NCBI RefSeq assembly: GCF_014279995.1
Contig: NZ_CP047935.1
Location: 2,997,494 to 3,061,493 of the forward strand
DNA length: 64,000 bases
Direction of reading: 5' to 3'
DNA from: Synechococcus sp. BIOS-E4-1
GTDB taxonomy: Bacteria; Cyanobacteriota; Cyanobacteriia; PCC-6307; Cyanobiaceae
Within the stretch, counting starts at the first letter, position 1. Each line of letters starts with the position of its first letter. A model generated the notes under the pieces. It saw only the letters and a list, made by a program, of their open reading frames with translations. It made no database searches and was not told where the DNA came from. Of the stretch, positions 1-9,253 are shown piece after piece. The position numbers and the translations under genes are program-made.

Positions 1-361
1 GGGCACGCCACCAGGGCATCAGACCGCTCACGTGCTGAAACGGCAGGGGGTTCCAAACCAGAGTTGAGGCTGGATCCAAGCCGATCGTCTTCAGCCACGA
101 CCCGCAGGCCCGGGCAGAACGATCCAGATTCGACAGGGGATGGAGGCAGAGCTGTCGTCCGCCGCTGCTTCCACCAGTTGACAGCACCAGCCCTGGTCCA
201 GGCGGCCAATCCAGGCCATCAGCATCCAGGACTTGCCGCTCAGGCTGAACTCCGGAACCGATCAGACGCACCCAAACCTGATCGGCCAGGGCCAGCTCGA
301 GAGCAGCAGCAGCCTGACCAGGCTGAGCAGGGTCACAGTGCAGATCCCTCAGGCCAACCAT
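1..361 (-). CDS. menE: O-succinylbenzoate--CoA ligase, N-terminal part (cut by window edge)
   Basis: This is the start of an acyl-adenylating enzyme that activates o-succinylbenzoate with CoA in phylloquinone synthesis. Reading the minus strand from the ATG at 361 gives about 120 residues without a stop. They include the stretch STGGSSGGRQ (about residues 69-78), which fits the phosphate-binding loop of the adenylate-forming superfamily. The ATG shares its A with the menC stop (TGATG), so translation is probably coupled. The rest of the gene, including the catalytic core, lies beyond the window. The assignment rests on the loop motif plus the position directly after menA and menC. Confidence 0.8.
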   Translation of the reverse strand, partial: MVGLRDLHCDPAQPGQAAAALELALADQVWVRLIGSGVQPERQVLDADGLDWPPGPGLVLSTGGSSGGRQLCLHPLSNLDRSARACGSWLKTIGLDPASTLVWNPLPFQHVSGLMPWWRA

Positions 362-1338
362 CAGCGGCCCAACTCAGCGGCGGCCCACACCTGCGCAGGA
401 TCAGAGCTGAACAGGCGACCTTCAGGACACCAACCTGGCGCCAGCCCGGGAGCCACGGGAGTAGGACCTCGCTGCTGAAGCCCTGCCATTAACGCCAGCC
501 AGCGGAAGCCGATACCGGTTTCGAAAACAGTGCTGAGCATCAGCCGCGGCCGGCCTTCCTGCAACTGGCGCAGCAGAAGTCGAGGATCTCCCTCCAGCAG
601 GGGTCGCCGCACCTGCCAACCCTGCCACTGCTCCCGCAGAGCAGGCTGCTTCAGCAACGACTCATCCAGAGCGACCGGCACACGCTTCGCCAAATCCCCC
701 AGGCCTTGAAGATCGTCCACTGCCAGTGGCTGCTCCAGCCAATCCAGACGGGGATCACCCTCCAGCACTCCAGCCCATCGATCCGCCTCAAACCGATCCC
801 AGCCGGCATTGGCGTCCAGGCGCAGACGCGCCTCTGGTGGAAGACGGTCCAGAAGCCTGGAGAGCAATGACCATTCCAGATCCGCATCCATTGCGGCCAC
901 CTTCCACTTCACAGTGATGGGATGCCCGACTGGATGAGTCGCCAGCAGCTGGTCCAGCGTCGTAAGCATGGCCGGACCAGCGGGCAAAAGACAGGCCGAG
1001 CTCGGAGCAGGAAGCCATGCCTGAACAAGGCCATCCAGCTCTGCCAACGCAGCGCCGAGCGCAAAGGCGACTTCAGCCGGCAGCTTCGGCAGAAGAGCCT
1101 CAAGCTGGTCCCGTTTGCACTCCATATCCACAGAGTTCTGCCATTGCGACAAAGCCCGCACACAGGCCGGACGGTCTGCTGGATCGAGCGGAGCCACCTC
1201 CCCCCATCCCACGCGGCCGGAGATCGCACAGGTCAGACGCAGCAACCAACCCTCACGCTGCTGCCAAGCGCCAGAAGCGGTTCTCAGCGGACCCGACAGG
1301 GAATAGGCATAGGAGCGGATCGCCAGTTGCAGCGCCAT
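361..1338 (-). CDS. menC: o-succinylbenzoate synthase
   Basis: The 325-residue protein belongs to the enolase superfamily. It dehydrates SHCHC to o-succinylbenzoate in the phylloquinone (vitamin K1) branch. The KxK catalytic pair is seen as KWK at residues 144-146. The metal ligands are Asp175 in RLDAN, Glu202 in LEQPL and Asp225/Glu226 in ALDES, in the order usual for MenC. It sits 4 bases after menA and overlaps menE by one base, so menA-menC-menE is a minus-strand operon. In cyanobacteria the pathway supplies the secondary electron acceptor of photosystem I. Confidence 0.92.
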   Translation of the reverse strand: MALQLAIRSYAYSLSGPLRTASGAWQQREGWLLRLTCAISGRVGWGEVAPLDPADRPACVRALSQWQNSVDMECKRDQLEALLPKLPAEVAFALGAALAELDGLVQAWLPAPSSACLLPAGPAMLTTLDQLLATHPVGHPITVKWKVAAMDADLEWSLLSRLLDRLPPEARLRLDANAGWDRFEADRWAGVLEGDPRLDWLEQPLAVDDLQGLGDLAKRVPVALDESLLKQPALREQWQGWQVRRPLLEGDPRLLLRQLQEGRPRLMLSTVFETGIGFRWLALMAGLQQRGPTPVAPGLAPGWCPEGRLFSSDPAQVWAAAELGR

Positions 1339-1342
1339 TCAC

Positions 1343-2335
1343 TTAACCCGGCAGCAGAACAGGGGAGCCAAACCATGGCCCCAGGCCCAGACCGATACTC
1401 AGACCGAGGCCATTCAGTGCCTGGAATCGCAATGCGAGGAACTTGCTGCCAGTGATGCGTTCAGGCTCGTCATGATGCCAGCGAAGCAAGCGAATCAACG
1501 CTGAGGCCGCAGGTAACCCCAGGGCTCCGAGAAGTGCGGTGGGTGGCCAATCGCCATGCAGCACGGGGGCCCACTCCAGGGCAAGAGTCCCAGCAACGAA
1601 CCACGGCACCAGAGACGCCGCCCGCGCAGTCCCCATGCGTACAACAGGAGACTGCTTGCCGTGTGCCGCATCCTGCTCGACCTGATGAAAATGCGAGCAG
1701 AACAACACCAGCGTGGTTGCCAGAGCAGGGCCGGAGCCGAGGAGCAGGGCGGTGTCCCAGGGCACGACATCCGTTGAAGGGGCGATGACCAACAACGCAG
1801 CTGCCGTGGCGAAAGGGCCAAAAGCGAGCCAACACAGTGGTTCACCCAGCCCCTGGTACCCGAGACGGAAGGGAGGTCCTTGATAGAGGTACCCGAGACC
1901 ACAGCTCACCAGCACCAGCACCAGCACCGCAAGACTGCTCCTCAGCGCAATCCACAGCATCAGGATCAGTCCCGTCAGCAACGCAAGCATGGCCAGCTGC
2001 TGAACAGGACGAGGCCTTCCGACCAGCGCCACAACCGAATGGGGCTTGCCCTGGTCATCAACCCCGGTCTCGGCATCAAAGAGGTCGTTGCTGAGGTTCT
2101 CCCAGATCAACAGCAGCACGGCTGCCAACAGAAAAACGAAGCCCTGGGCCCAGCGCACCGGCAAGCCTGCCCCCAGGCGCCATCCAGCCGCAAGCAGCAC
2201 GGGCATCACCGCAACGGAGTACATCGGCCACTTGATCGCTGCCTTCCAAAGACGCCGGCGGTCGTTGGCGCGGGAGTGAAGGGTTACAACAGCCTTTCGA
2301 TCTGGCATGGACTGGACTCGTGGAGCCCGCTTCAA
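1343..2335 (-). CDS. menA: 1,4-dihydroxy-2-naphthoate phytyltransferase
   Basis: A UbiA-family prenyltransferase of about 330 residues with many hydrophobic segments. It joins a phytyl chain to dihydroxynaphthoate in the membrane. The prenyl-diphosphate/Mg site is visible as NDLFDAETGVDD (about residues 83-94). The first residues before the inner Met (MPDRK, residue 10) are basic and may be extra, so the true start could be about 27 bases further in. It leads the menA-menC-menE operon and is divergent from menF with only about 40 bases between the starts, so the two units may share a promoter region. Confidence 0.9.
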   Translation of the reverse strand: MKRAPRVQSMPDRKAVVTLHSRANDRRRLWKAAIKWPMYSVAVMPVLLAAGWRLGAGLPVRWAQGFVFLLAAVLLLIWENLSNDLFDAETGVDDQGKPHSVVALVGRPRPVQQLAMLALLTGLILMLWIALRSSLAVLVLVLVSCGLGYLYQGPPFRLGYQGLGEPLCWLAFGPFATAAALLVIAPSTDVVPWDTALLLGSGPALATTLVLFCSHFHQVEQDAAHGKQSPVVRMGTARAASLVPWFVAGTLALEWAPVLHGDWPPTALLGALGLPAASALIRLLRWHHDEPERITGSKFLALRFQALNGLGLSIGLGLGPWFGSPVLLPG

Positions 2336-2377
2336 GACTCATACATTTGAGCAGTAATCCATCGTCCTGCCGTCAAG

Positions 2378-3784
2378 ATGTCGGCCGCGCACCACGACAG
2401 TTCACCTGCTGTGCACTTCAGCGAACTGCTGGAGGGTGCACTATGCGCATGGGATCAGCGCCTGGCCGAAGACGGAGTTTTTGGCTTAGCAATGCCATTG
2501 CAGGGGCTGGATCCACTGCTGCAGCTCGCTGATCTCGAGGATACAGACCCGTTCCGCTTTCTCTGGGATGGAGCGCCAGGCCTTTGTCTTGCAGCAGCGG
2601 GCCGCTGCCATCACCTGGAGCTATCAGGTCCCCGACGTTTCGAACTGGCGCAACGTTTCAGTGACATCACGCTCGGACGCATCCTGGAGGGCACGCCCGA
2701 GGCACCCGCTCAGGCCCGCTCGCGCATCCTGCTGGCCTTCTCCTTTTTTGAGCAGACCGGTGAGCTCCAGCCCCAGGGGAACATGCCCTCGGTCCAGGCC
2801 GTTCTGCCCCGCTGGCAACTGAGTCGTCATGGACGGCAAGGCTGGCTGCGTCTGCACGGCATCGCCCAACAGGCGAGTGATGTGCGCTCACTGACGGAGT
2901 CGCTCTGGTTGATGGCGGAACAGCTGCAGTCTTGGAGTAGTTGGCCTGGCCAGGCCTCGGGCAACCTCAGCGGCAGGATCACTCCCGGCGACTGGGAGCG
3001 GCGCTACACCACGGCGCTTCAGCGCGGTCTGGAACTGGTGAATGGTGGTGAACTGCACAAGCTTGTTCTGGCCGTGCGCCACTCGGTGAGCCTGACCTCA
3101 ACTCTGGACCCGGTGCTGTTGCTGAAACGGCTGCGCCACCAGCAGGCAGGCAGCTGCCGGTTCCTCTGGCAGCGCAACCAGCAAGACAGCTTCTTCGGCG
3201 CCTCGCCTGAGCGACTGCTGAGCCTGCGCAACGGGCAACTGCGTTGCGATGCGCTTGCCGGCACTGCCGGTCGCAACGACCACGCCACCTCCCTGCTCAA
3301 CTCCGACAAGGACCGACGCGAGCATGAACTGGTGGTGCAGGCGATCACAGACCATCTCAGCGCCCAGGGACTGCAGCCACGGCGTCCGCGCAGTCCACAA
3401 CTGGCCAGACACGGCCAACTGATCCATTTGCACACCCCGATCACGACTCCAGCTCCAGGCCAATCACCCCTTGCTCTGGCTGGAGTGCTCCATCCCACCC
3501 CGGCTGTGGCAGGCCTGCCCAGACGAGAGGCCATGAACTGGTTGCGCAGCCTCGAGCCGTTCGATCGCGATGGCTATGCAGCACCGATCGGCTGGATCGA
3601 CAGTGCTGGCGATGCGGAACTGCGTGTGGCCATCCGCTGCGGCCATGCCCGCGGAACCCAGCTCGACCTCACGGCCGGAGCTGGACTGGTGCGCGGATCC
3701 GTGGCCGAACGCGAGCTCCAGGAAGTGGGGCTCAAGCTCACCGTCCTCGCCGATCAGCTGGATCTGGTGTCAGGGGGTCGGTAA
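2378..3784 (+). CDS. menF: isochorismate synthase
   Basis: A chorismate-binding enzyme of 468 residues that converts chorismate to isochorismate, the first committed step of phylloquinone synthesis. The C-terminal half carries family motifs: GELHKLVLAVRH, FGASPERLLS, the DALAGTAGR stretch and IRCGHARG near the end. The N-terminal half is a variable region, as usual in this family. The gene is divergent from menA and its last 15 bases overlap the 3' end of the convergent S9 peptidase gene. The closely related anthranilate and salicylate synthases are alternatives, but the men neighbourhood supports MenF. Confidence 0.92.
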   Translation: MSAAHHDSSPAVHFSELLEGALCAWDQRLAEDGVFGLAMPLQGLDPLLQLADLEDTDPFRFLWDGAPGLCLAAAGRCHHLELSGPRRFELAQRFSDITLGRILEGTPEAPAQARSRILLAFSFFEQTGELQPQGNMPSVQAVLPRWQLSRHGRQGWLRLHGIAQQASDVRSLTESLWLMAEQLQSWSSWPGQASGNLSGRITPGDWERRYTTALQRGLELVNGGELHKLVLAVRHSVSLTSTLDPVLLLKRLRHQQAGSCRFLWQRNQQDSFFGASPERLLSLRNGQLRCDALAGTAGRNDHATSLLNSDKDRREHELVVQAITDHLSAQGLQPRRPRSPQLARHGQLIHLHTPITTPAPGQSPLALAGVLHPTPAVAGLPRREAMNWLRSLEPFDRDGYAAPIGWIDSAGDAELRVAIRCGHARGTQLDLTAGAGLVRGSVAERELQEVGLKLTVLADQLDLVSGGR

Positions 3785-5779
3785 GGAGCGCAGTCGCCAA
3801 TCCATTGATGACTGCTTGAGCACATCACCGAAGGGCTCCACACGCCCGCCGATGTGTTGTTGGAGAAAGTGCTCCTCTAACGCTGCCCAGGCCAACGCAT
3901 TACGGGGATTGGCCCAGCCATGCCCCTCATCCGGAAACACAACAAAATCGATCGGTAGTTTGCGAGACGTCATTGCAGCTGCGATGGATTCACTCTCCTG
4001 CAAGCTGACCCGCGGATCATTGGCACCGTGACCCAAGAGAAGGGGGCGTTGAATCTGATCCACATGATTGATCGGAGAAATGGCATCGAGGTCCACACTG
4101 CCGACACCAATCATGCGTTCAAAATTGATGCGAACGGCTGCCCAATAAGGAGGAATCGCTTCCAACAATGTGCGCAGATTGGAGGGTCCTACTTCTGAAA
4201 CCGCTGCGGCAAACAGCGATGGATCACGGGTCAATCCCGCCAAAGCTGCATAGCCGCCATAGGACGCGCCTTTGATCACCACTTTGTCAGGGTCTGCAAT
4301 GCCCTGATCCACCGCCCAGCGAACGGCGTCCACCAGATCGTCCTGCATCCGGGCGTACCACTCACCTTCTCCTGCCAGCAGGTGCTCCTTTCCGAAGCCA
4401 GTGCTGCCGCGATAGTTCACACTCATCACGTGATAGCCCCGATTGGCTAGCCACTGATGGGTGCGATTCAATCCCCAGTAATCTCTGGCCTGAGGTCCAC
4501 CATGCACGACCAGAACAAGGGGCTGCGGCCCATCATTGGCGAGGGGAGTGCGCGTTAAGTAAGCAGGAAGCCGCCTGCCATCCCGAGCCTTGAGGTCGAG
4601 GCTTTCCATCGACGCCAGGGCGTAATCGTCCAGTTTTGGCTGAACTGAAAACAACAGCTGATGCTGGCGGCGATCCCGATCCCAGAGCCAGATTTGCTCG
4701 CCCTGACGATCGGAAGCGACCAAAACCAGCCAGAGGCGATCCTTCCTGTCGCGATCGACAACCGAGAACTCATTGGAGCCCGCCAAACGTTCCAAGGCGT
4801 CGTAATCGGAGCGCAGCGAAGGATCCAAAATGAAACGCTCACTGCGCAGATCCGTTTCGACCAGCACCGTGGGCACGCCAGTCTCGATCGCGCTCATCCC
4901 GATACCCAACGATCCACTCGTTGCACGGTGCACGACTTCAAAACGACAGTCGGTCGTGCAGCTCTCAAGCTCCTGACGACTCCAACGCACCAAACGAGGT
5001 TTGTCTTCCCCCGTGCTCAGTTGCCCATACAGCCACTGACCATCACGGGTGAACCCTGCCAGCCCTGACAAGCGGGCATCTTCGAAATCGAATTTGAGGA
5101 AGGGGCGCCACTGCTTCTCACCAGGCAAGCGAAGCTCATAAGCCTGGCCGCCATTGGCCAATGCTTCGGTGCGCAGATAGGGATGCCACTCACCATTGAG
5201 GCGATCCACTTGAACGGGTCGACCATCGTCAACTTGATAGAGCAGTTCGCGCTCACCACTTGCAATGTCGAGCACATAAAGGTCGTGATAGCGCGGATCC
5301 CGATCATTGAGGCCAACCACCAATTCGCCCGGCACATCGCGATCTGATGCACTGACAATCGCCAAGACACCAGATGGTGGCGTGAGATCAACCGTATCCC
5401 CTGTGCTTGGGTCAATGCGGACCAGCACAGTGTTTTCATCCCCTTGTGCATCTCTGCTAGAGATCAGAAATCGCCCATCAGGCGTCCATCCGGCACTCTG
5501 TTGCGGCCGATCCGTCTTCCGGGTCAGCAGACGGGGCTGTTCACGCCCATCAAGATCACGGACCCAGAGATTGAGGACTCCTCGGTAAGGAGCGAGGTAC
5601 GCGATACGGGTTCCATCGGGGCTGAGTTCAACCCCGGCGATCTCGGGGTTACCGAACAACACCTCACGCGGAATCAGCGGCGGCGTGGAGCTGGTATCCA
5701 TAGCGCGACTGGAGATCGTGAGGCTTCCCGTCAGGCCCACCAACAGAGCTGTTCCCCAGCGCAGTCCTTTTTTCAGCAA
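3770..5779 (-). CDS. S9-family (prolyl oligopeptidase-like) peptidase, exported, copy A
   Basis: A 669-residue serine peptidase of the acylaminoacyl-peptidase/prolyl-oligopeptidase type. The N-terminal part (about 40-390) has the repeated SPDG/TPDG/SRD pattern of a beta-propeller. The C-terminal part is an alpha/beta hydrolase with the nucleophile in GASYGGY (Ser506), Asp588 in GANDPR and His620 in DEGHG. The chosen start is TTG at 5779; the frame has a stop just upstream and no ATG before residue 27. It gives a typical signal peptide: a KK pair, then a hydrophobic core ending near SSRA. The product is therefore probably periplasmic. A paralogue lies immediately upstream. Confidence 0.88.
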   Translation of the reverse strand: MLKKGLRWGTALLVGLTGSLTISSRAMDTSSTPPLIPREVLFGNPEIAGVELSPDGTRIAYLAPYRGVLNLWVRDLDGREQPRLLTRKTDRPQQSAGWTPDGRFLISSRDAQGDENTVLVRIDPSTGDTVDLTPPSGVLAIVSASDRDVPGELVVGLNDRDPRYHDLYVLDIASGERELLYQVDDGRPVQVDRLNGEWHPYLRTEALANGGQAYELRLPGEKQWRPFLKFDFEDARLSGLAGFTRDGQWLYGQLSTGEDKPRLVRWSRQELESCTTDCRFEVVHRATSGSLGIGMSAIETGVPTVLVETDLRSERFILDPSLRSDYDALERLAGSNEFSVVDRDRKDRLWLVLVASDRQGEQIWLWDRDRRQHQLLFSVQPKLDDYALASMESLDLKARDGRRLPAYLTRTPLANDGPQPLVLVVHGGPQARDYWGLNRTHQWLANRGYHVMSVNYRGSTGFGKEHLLAGEGEWYARMQDDLVDAVRWAVDQGIADPDKVVIKGASYGGYAALAGLTRDPSLFAAAVSEVGPSNLRTLLEAIPPYWAAVRINFERMIGVGSVDLDAISPINHVDQIQRPLLLGHGANDPRVSLQESESIAAAMTSRKLPIDFVVFPDEGHGWANPRNALAWAALEEHFLQQHIGGRVEPFGDVLKQSSMDWRLRSLPTP

Positions 5780-5866
5780 AACCTTTCCTGATCGTCAGAC
5801 CCCAATGTTGATCGCTCAGAGCAGGTCGCGCAGACATGCGATGACCTGATCGGCCAGGGGCTGATC
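5772..5866. repeat. 95-bp direct repeat, copy 1
   Basis: These 95 bases are identical by eye to 7864-7958. The repeat covers the upstream region of peptidase copy A, including its TTG start and a GGAAAGG ribosome-binding-like tract, plus a leftover 3' end of gshB. Together with the second copy it marks the boundaries of a tandem duplication. Confidence 0.95.
5818..5866 (-). pseudogene. relic of the gshB 3' end between the tandem peptidases
   Basis: This stretch matches the last codons of gshB (it reads [16 protein letters not shown] then a stop) exactly as at 7910-7958, but nothing upstream of it belongs to gshB. It is the footprint of the duplication that copied the peptidase together with the tail of gshB. 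The stop codon of peptidase copy B (5865-5867) is made right at the junction. Confidence 0.9.
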
Positions 5867-7841
5867 AGCTGGATCTGATCTCAGTAGTCGGTAAGGAGCG
5901 CATTCGCCACTCCAGGGAAGACTGATCAACAGACGAGCCAAAGGGCTCCGCCCTTCCTCCGACATGGTTCCTGAGGAAAGCTTCCACCAGCGCGTACATC
6001 GCCAAGGCGTTGAGCGGATTCACCAGTCCGTGCCCTTCATCAGGAAAGACCACGAAGTCAATCGGAAGCTGTCGCTCCTTCATCGCTGCTGCAATTGTTT
6101 CGCTTTCGCTGAGCTTGACGCGAGGGTCGTTGGCGCCATGACCGAGCAGCAGCGGACGCTGAATCCGGTCCACGTGCTGGATCGGGGAGATGGCATCAAG
6201 ATTCACTTTCCCCACCCCGATCATGCGCTTGAAGAAAACAAGCGTTGTTGATTGCCAATACGGCGGTGTCGAATCCAGAAATGTACGCACATTGGAAGGA
6301 CCGAATTCCGCGATGGCGGCGGCAAAGAGCTCGGAATCACGGGTGAGGCCTGAGAGGGCCGCGTAGCCCCCATAGGAAGCCCCCATGATTACGAGACGAT
6401 CGGGATCGGCGATGCCCTCAGCGACCGCCCAGCGCACGGCGTCGACCAGATCATCCTGCATCCGGCCGTACCACTCGCCCTCTCCTGCCAGAAGATGAGA
6501 CTTGCCGAACCCGGTGGATCCTCTGTAATTCACGCTCAGGGCGTGATAACCGCGATTGGCCAGCAGCTGATGAATCGGATTGAACCCCCAGTAATCCCTG
6601 GCCTGAGGGCCTCCGTGGACCAGCAGCACCAGAGGTTGCGGCCCTGACCCGCCAATCGGAGTTCTGCTCAGGTAAACAGGCAATCGACGTCCGTCCCGAG
6701 CCTTGAGATCAAAACTCTCCATGGACACCAGCTCGTAGGCGTCCAGGCGGGGCTGTACTGAGAAAAGCTTGCGGATCTCATCCTGTTCACGATCCCAGAG
6801 CCAGTATTGCGACCCCTGCTGATCCGAACCGATGGCGACTAACCAGCGGCGGTTGCCGAGGTCGCGATCGACAACTCTGAAGTTGTTGGGACCAGCCAAC
6901 CGCTCGAGCCTGTCCATGTCAGCTTGGACGGACGCATCCAACACCACTCTTCGGGAACGAAGATCAACCTCCTTCAGAACGGTGGGAACCCCCGTTTCGA
7001 GATCATTGAGTTCGACAGCGAAGGCACCAGCTGACGACCGATGCACCACCTCCGAAGTGCAGTCGAGACCGCACGAATGAAGATGATCACAACTCCAACG
7101 CACCAGCCTGGGGAGATCTTCACCGCTGCTGAGCTGTCCATACAGCCAACGGCCATCACGCGTGAACCCGCTGGGCCCGGAATTGCTGATCGTGTCTTCG
7201 AAATTAAACTGAAGGAACGGTCGCCAGTTGGTGTCACCCGGCAGGCGCAACTCAAAGCTGCTGCCGCCGTCCGGGAGGATCTGGGAACGCAGTACCGGCT
7301 GCCACGCACCCTTCAGCCACTCAACACTGACCTGACTCCCGTCATCGGTCGAGCGATAGAGCAAACGCCTGTCTCCGCTGTCAACATCGATCACGTACAG
7401 ATCGTGGTAGCGAGGATCACGGTCATTGAGTCCCACAACAAGTTCGGAAGGGGCCTCACGATCAGCTCCGATCAAGAAAGCCTTCACCTTGCTCACAGGT
7501 GTTAAATCCTTTTTGTGGCCTGTAAGAGGGTCGATCCTCATCAAAACGGTGTTCTCATCACCATTTCCATCGCGAGAGGAGATCAGATAACGACCATCGG
7601 CCGTCCAGAACGCTGATCTCTGGGGACGGTCCCGCTGACGGGTGATCACGCGAGCAGGAGCATCCCCATCGAGCTCCTGAACCCAGAGATTGAGCACACC
7701 CTCTTTGGGAGCCAGATAAGAGATCCGACGTCCATCGGGACTGAGTGACACCCCGATGATCTCCGGATTGCCAAACAACACCTCACGCGGAATCAGCGGC
7801 GGAGTGGGGCAGGCATGCATCGACTCACCGGCGATCGTCAC
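5865..7841 (-). CDS. S9-family peptidase, copy B, without a signal peptide
   Basis: A paralogue of the neighbouring S9 peptidase with the same layout: a propeller region and an alpha/beta hydrolase with GASYGGY, GANDPR and DEGHG motifs, so the triad is intact. The proteins are clearly related but well diverged. The TTG start and signal peptide of copy A do not work here. Compared with copy A, 25 bases are missing after GGGGAAC, and the TTG frame stops after about 11 codons. The peptidase frame stays open upstream to an ATG at 7931 inside gshB, but that N-terminus looks accidental. Likely starts are GTG at 7841 or ATG at 7820, giving a cytoplasmic form. Confidence 0.8.
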   Translation of the reverse strand: MTIAGESMHACPTPPLIPREVLFGNPEIIGVSLSPDGRRISYLAPKEGVLNLWVQELDGDAPARVITRQRDRPQRSAFWTADGRYLISSRDGNGDENTVLMRIDPLTGHKKDLTPVSKVKAFLIGADREAPSELVVGLNDRDPRYHDLYVIDVDSGDRRLLYRSTDDGSQVSVEWLKGAWQPVLRSQILPDGGSSFELRLPGDTNWRPFLQFNFEDTISNSGPSGFTRDGRWLYGQLSSGEDLPRLVRWSCDHLHSCGLDCTSEVVHRSSAGAFAVELNDLETGVPTVLKEVDLRSRRVVLDASVQADMDRLERLAGPNNFRVVDRDLGNRRWLVAIGSDQQGSQYWLWDREQDEIRKLFSVQPRLDAYELVSMESFDLKARDGRRLPVYLSRTPIGGSGPQPLVLLVHGGPQARDYWGFNPIHQLLANRGYHALSVNYRGSTGFGKSHLLAGEGEWYGRMQDDLVDAVRWAVAEGIADPDRLVIMGASYGGYAALSGLTRDSELFAAAIAEFGPSNVRTFLDSTPPYWQSTTLVFFKRMIGVGKVNLDAISPIQHVDRIQRPLLLGHGANDPRVKLSESETIAAAMKERQLPIDFVVFPDEGHGLVNPLNALAMYALVEAFLRNHVGGRAEPFGSSVDQSSLEWRMRSLPTTEIRSS

Positions 7842-7863
7842 ACCGTTCCCCAGCGCAGACCTC

Positions 7864-7958
7864 TCTTCAGCAAAACCTTTCCTGATCGTCAGACCCCAAT
7901 GTTGATCGCTCAGAGCAGGTCGCGCAGACATGCGATGACCTGATCGGCCAGGGGCTGA
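7864..7958. repeat. 95-bp direct repeat, copy 2
   Basis: Identical to 5772-5866. Here it spans the true 3' end of gshB and the leader of peptidase copy B. The full identity contrasts with the strong divergence of the two peptidase genes that follow it. Confidence 0.95.
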
Positions 7959-8833
7959 TCCATCAACCGTTCCACCTCACGAATGCCGGTGGGACTGGTG
8001 ACGTTGATCTCGCTGAGCATGCCGCCGATTACATCGATGCCGACAAAGAACAGACCCTCGGCCCTCAGAGCGGGCGCAAGGGCCACACAGATCTGTCGTT
8101 CACGCTCAGTGAGCTCGGTGGCTTCAGCCTGACCACCAACCGCCAGATTGCTGCGGAATTCTCCAGCGGCTGGCATGCGATTGATGGCACCGAGCGGCTC
8201 ACCATCCACCAACAGGATGCGCTTGTCGCCCTCGCTCACCGAAGGAAGAAAACACTGAGCCATCACAGGCAGTCGTTCCTGCTCCGTGACCAACTCCAAT
8301 AGGGCCTTCAGGCCAGGCGCCTGGGAGGACACACGGATCACCCCCAGCCCTGCACGGCCTCCCAGAGGTTTGAGCACGATGTCGCTGTGCGCTTGGGCAA
8401 AGGACTTGAGCTCACTCACCCTCCCGGAGACAAGGGTGGGAGCCATCCATCGACTGAAACGCAGAGCCCCGAGCTTTTCATTCCAAGTGCGCAGCGAGTC
8501 GGGGCGGTTGAGAACACGAACACCGGCCCGCTCTGCGACATCAAGAAGATGGGTGGCATAGAGATAGGCCTCATCAACCGGTGGATCCTTCCGCATCCAG
8601 ATCACCTGGAATGTGGCCAGCGGCAGCCTTTCAGGCTCCCCGGAAGTGATCCAAGGCTCAGGTTGAACCGGCATGGCCATCGCCAGAGGTTCATCACCCA
8701 GGGCGATCAGATCCGCAGGAGTGCAGGCCCAAACCTCCAGCGCCGCTCGACTGGCGGCCTGCATCAATGCAGCAGTGGAATCCTTGGCTGGATTGATCCG
8801 ATCCAACGGATCCAGCACGAACAGATGACGCAT
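7910..8833 (-). CDS. gshB: glutathione synthetase
   Basis: A 307-residue ATP-grasp enzyme that adds glycine to gamma-glutamylcysteine. Visible family features are the N-terminal substrate domain ([12 protein letters not shown]), WMRKDPPVD, the ATP-grasp loop in [13 protein letters not shown] and the C-terminal [11 protein letters not shown]. It lies 23 bases after a glutaredoxin gene on the same strand, so the two thiol-redox genes are very likely co-transcribed. Its last 49 bases were copied by the nearby peptidase duplication. Confidence 0.93.
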   Translation of the reverse strand: MRHLFVLDPLDRINPAKDSTAALMQAASRAALEVWACTPADLIALGDEPLAMAMPVQPEPWITSGEPERLPLATFQVIWMRKDPPVDEAYLYATHLLDVAERAGVRVLNRPDSLRTWNEKLGALRFSRWMAPTLVSGRVSELKSFAQAHSDIVLKPLGGRAGLGVIRVSSQAPGLKALLELVTEQERLPVMAQCFLPSVSEGDKRILLVDGEPLGAINRMPAAGEFRSNLAVGGQAEATELTERERQICVALAPALRAEGLFFVGIDVIGGMLSEINVTSPTGIREVERLMDQPLADQVIACLRDLL

Positions 8834-8856
8834 GAACAGCGGGCGCGAGAGGGGGC

Positions 8857-9111
8857 TCAGGAGAGCAGCGGATCGAGTTCACCCGCGCGCTCAAGGGCGT
8901 GCAGGTCATCACAGCCACCGATATGACGCTCATCGATGAAGATCTGCGGAACGCTGCGCCGGCCGTCGCCGCGGGCGGCCATGGCATCACGGCCGGGCTC
9001 ATCGCCATCGACGGAATGTTCGGTGTAAGCCACACCCTTGCGATCCAACAGCTGCTTGGCTCGGATACAGAAGGGGCAGGTGCGCCAGGTGTAGATCTCG
9101 ACGCTCGGCAT
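8857..9111 (-). CDS. grxC: glutaredoxin 3 (GrxC type)
   Basis: A small 84-residue thioredoxin-fold protein with the dithiol active site CPFC at residues 12-15, which is a common variant of the CPYC motif of class I glutaredoxins. The SVPQIFIDE stretch (cis-Pro loop) and GGCDDL (glutathione-binding end) are also present. It reduces disulfides or mixed disulfides with glutathione, and sits just upstream of gshB in the same orientation, which fits that role. It is divergent from prfB. Confidence 0.93.
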   Translation of the reverse strand: MPSVEIYTWRTCPFCIRAKQLLDRKGVAYTEHSVDGDEPGRDAMAARGDGRRSVPQIFIDERHIGGCDDLHALERAGELDPLLS

Positions 9112-9253
9112 GGTGCCCTCAACATGGATCCTGAATCCTATGCAGGGCAGTCCGCTTCATCGCGATGGGCATTCGCTCCCTCTCCTGCCTCGGCCCACGA
9201 TCAGGCCTGGATTCCGCACTGATAGGGTCGCAAATTCCGTTCAACGCACTCCG

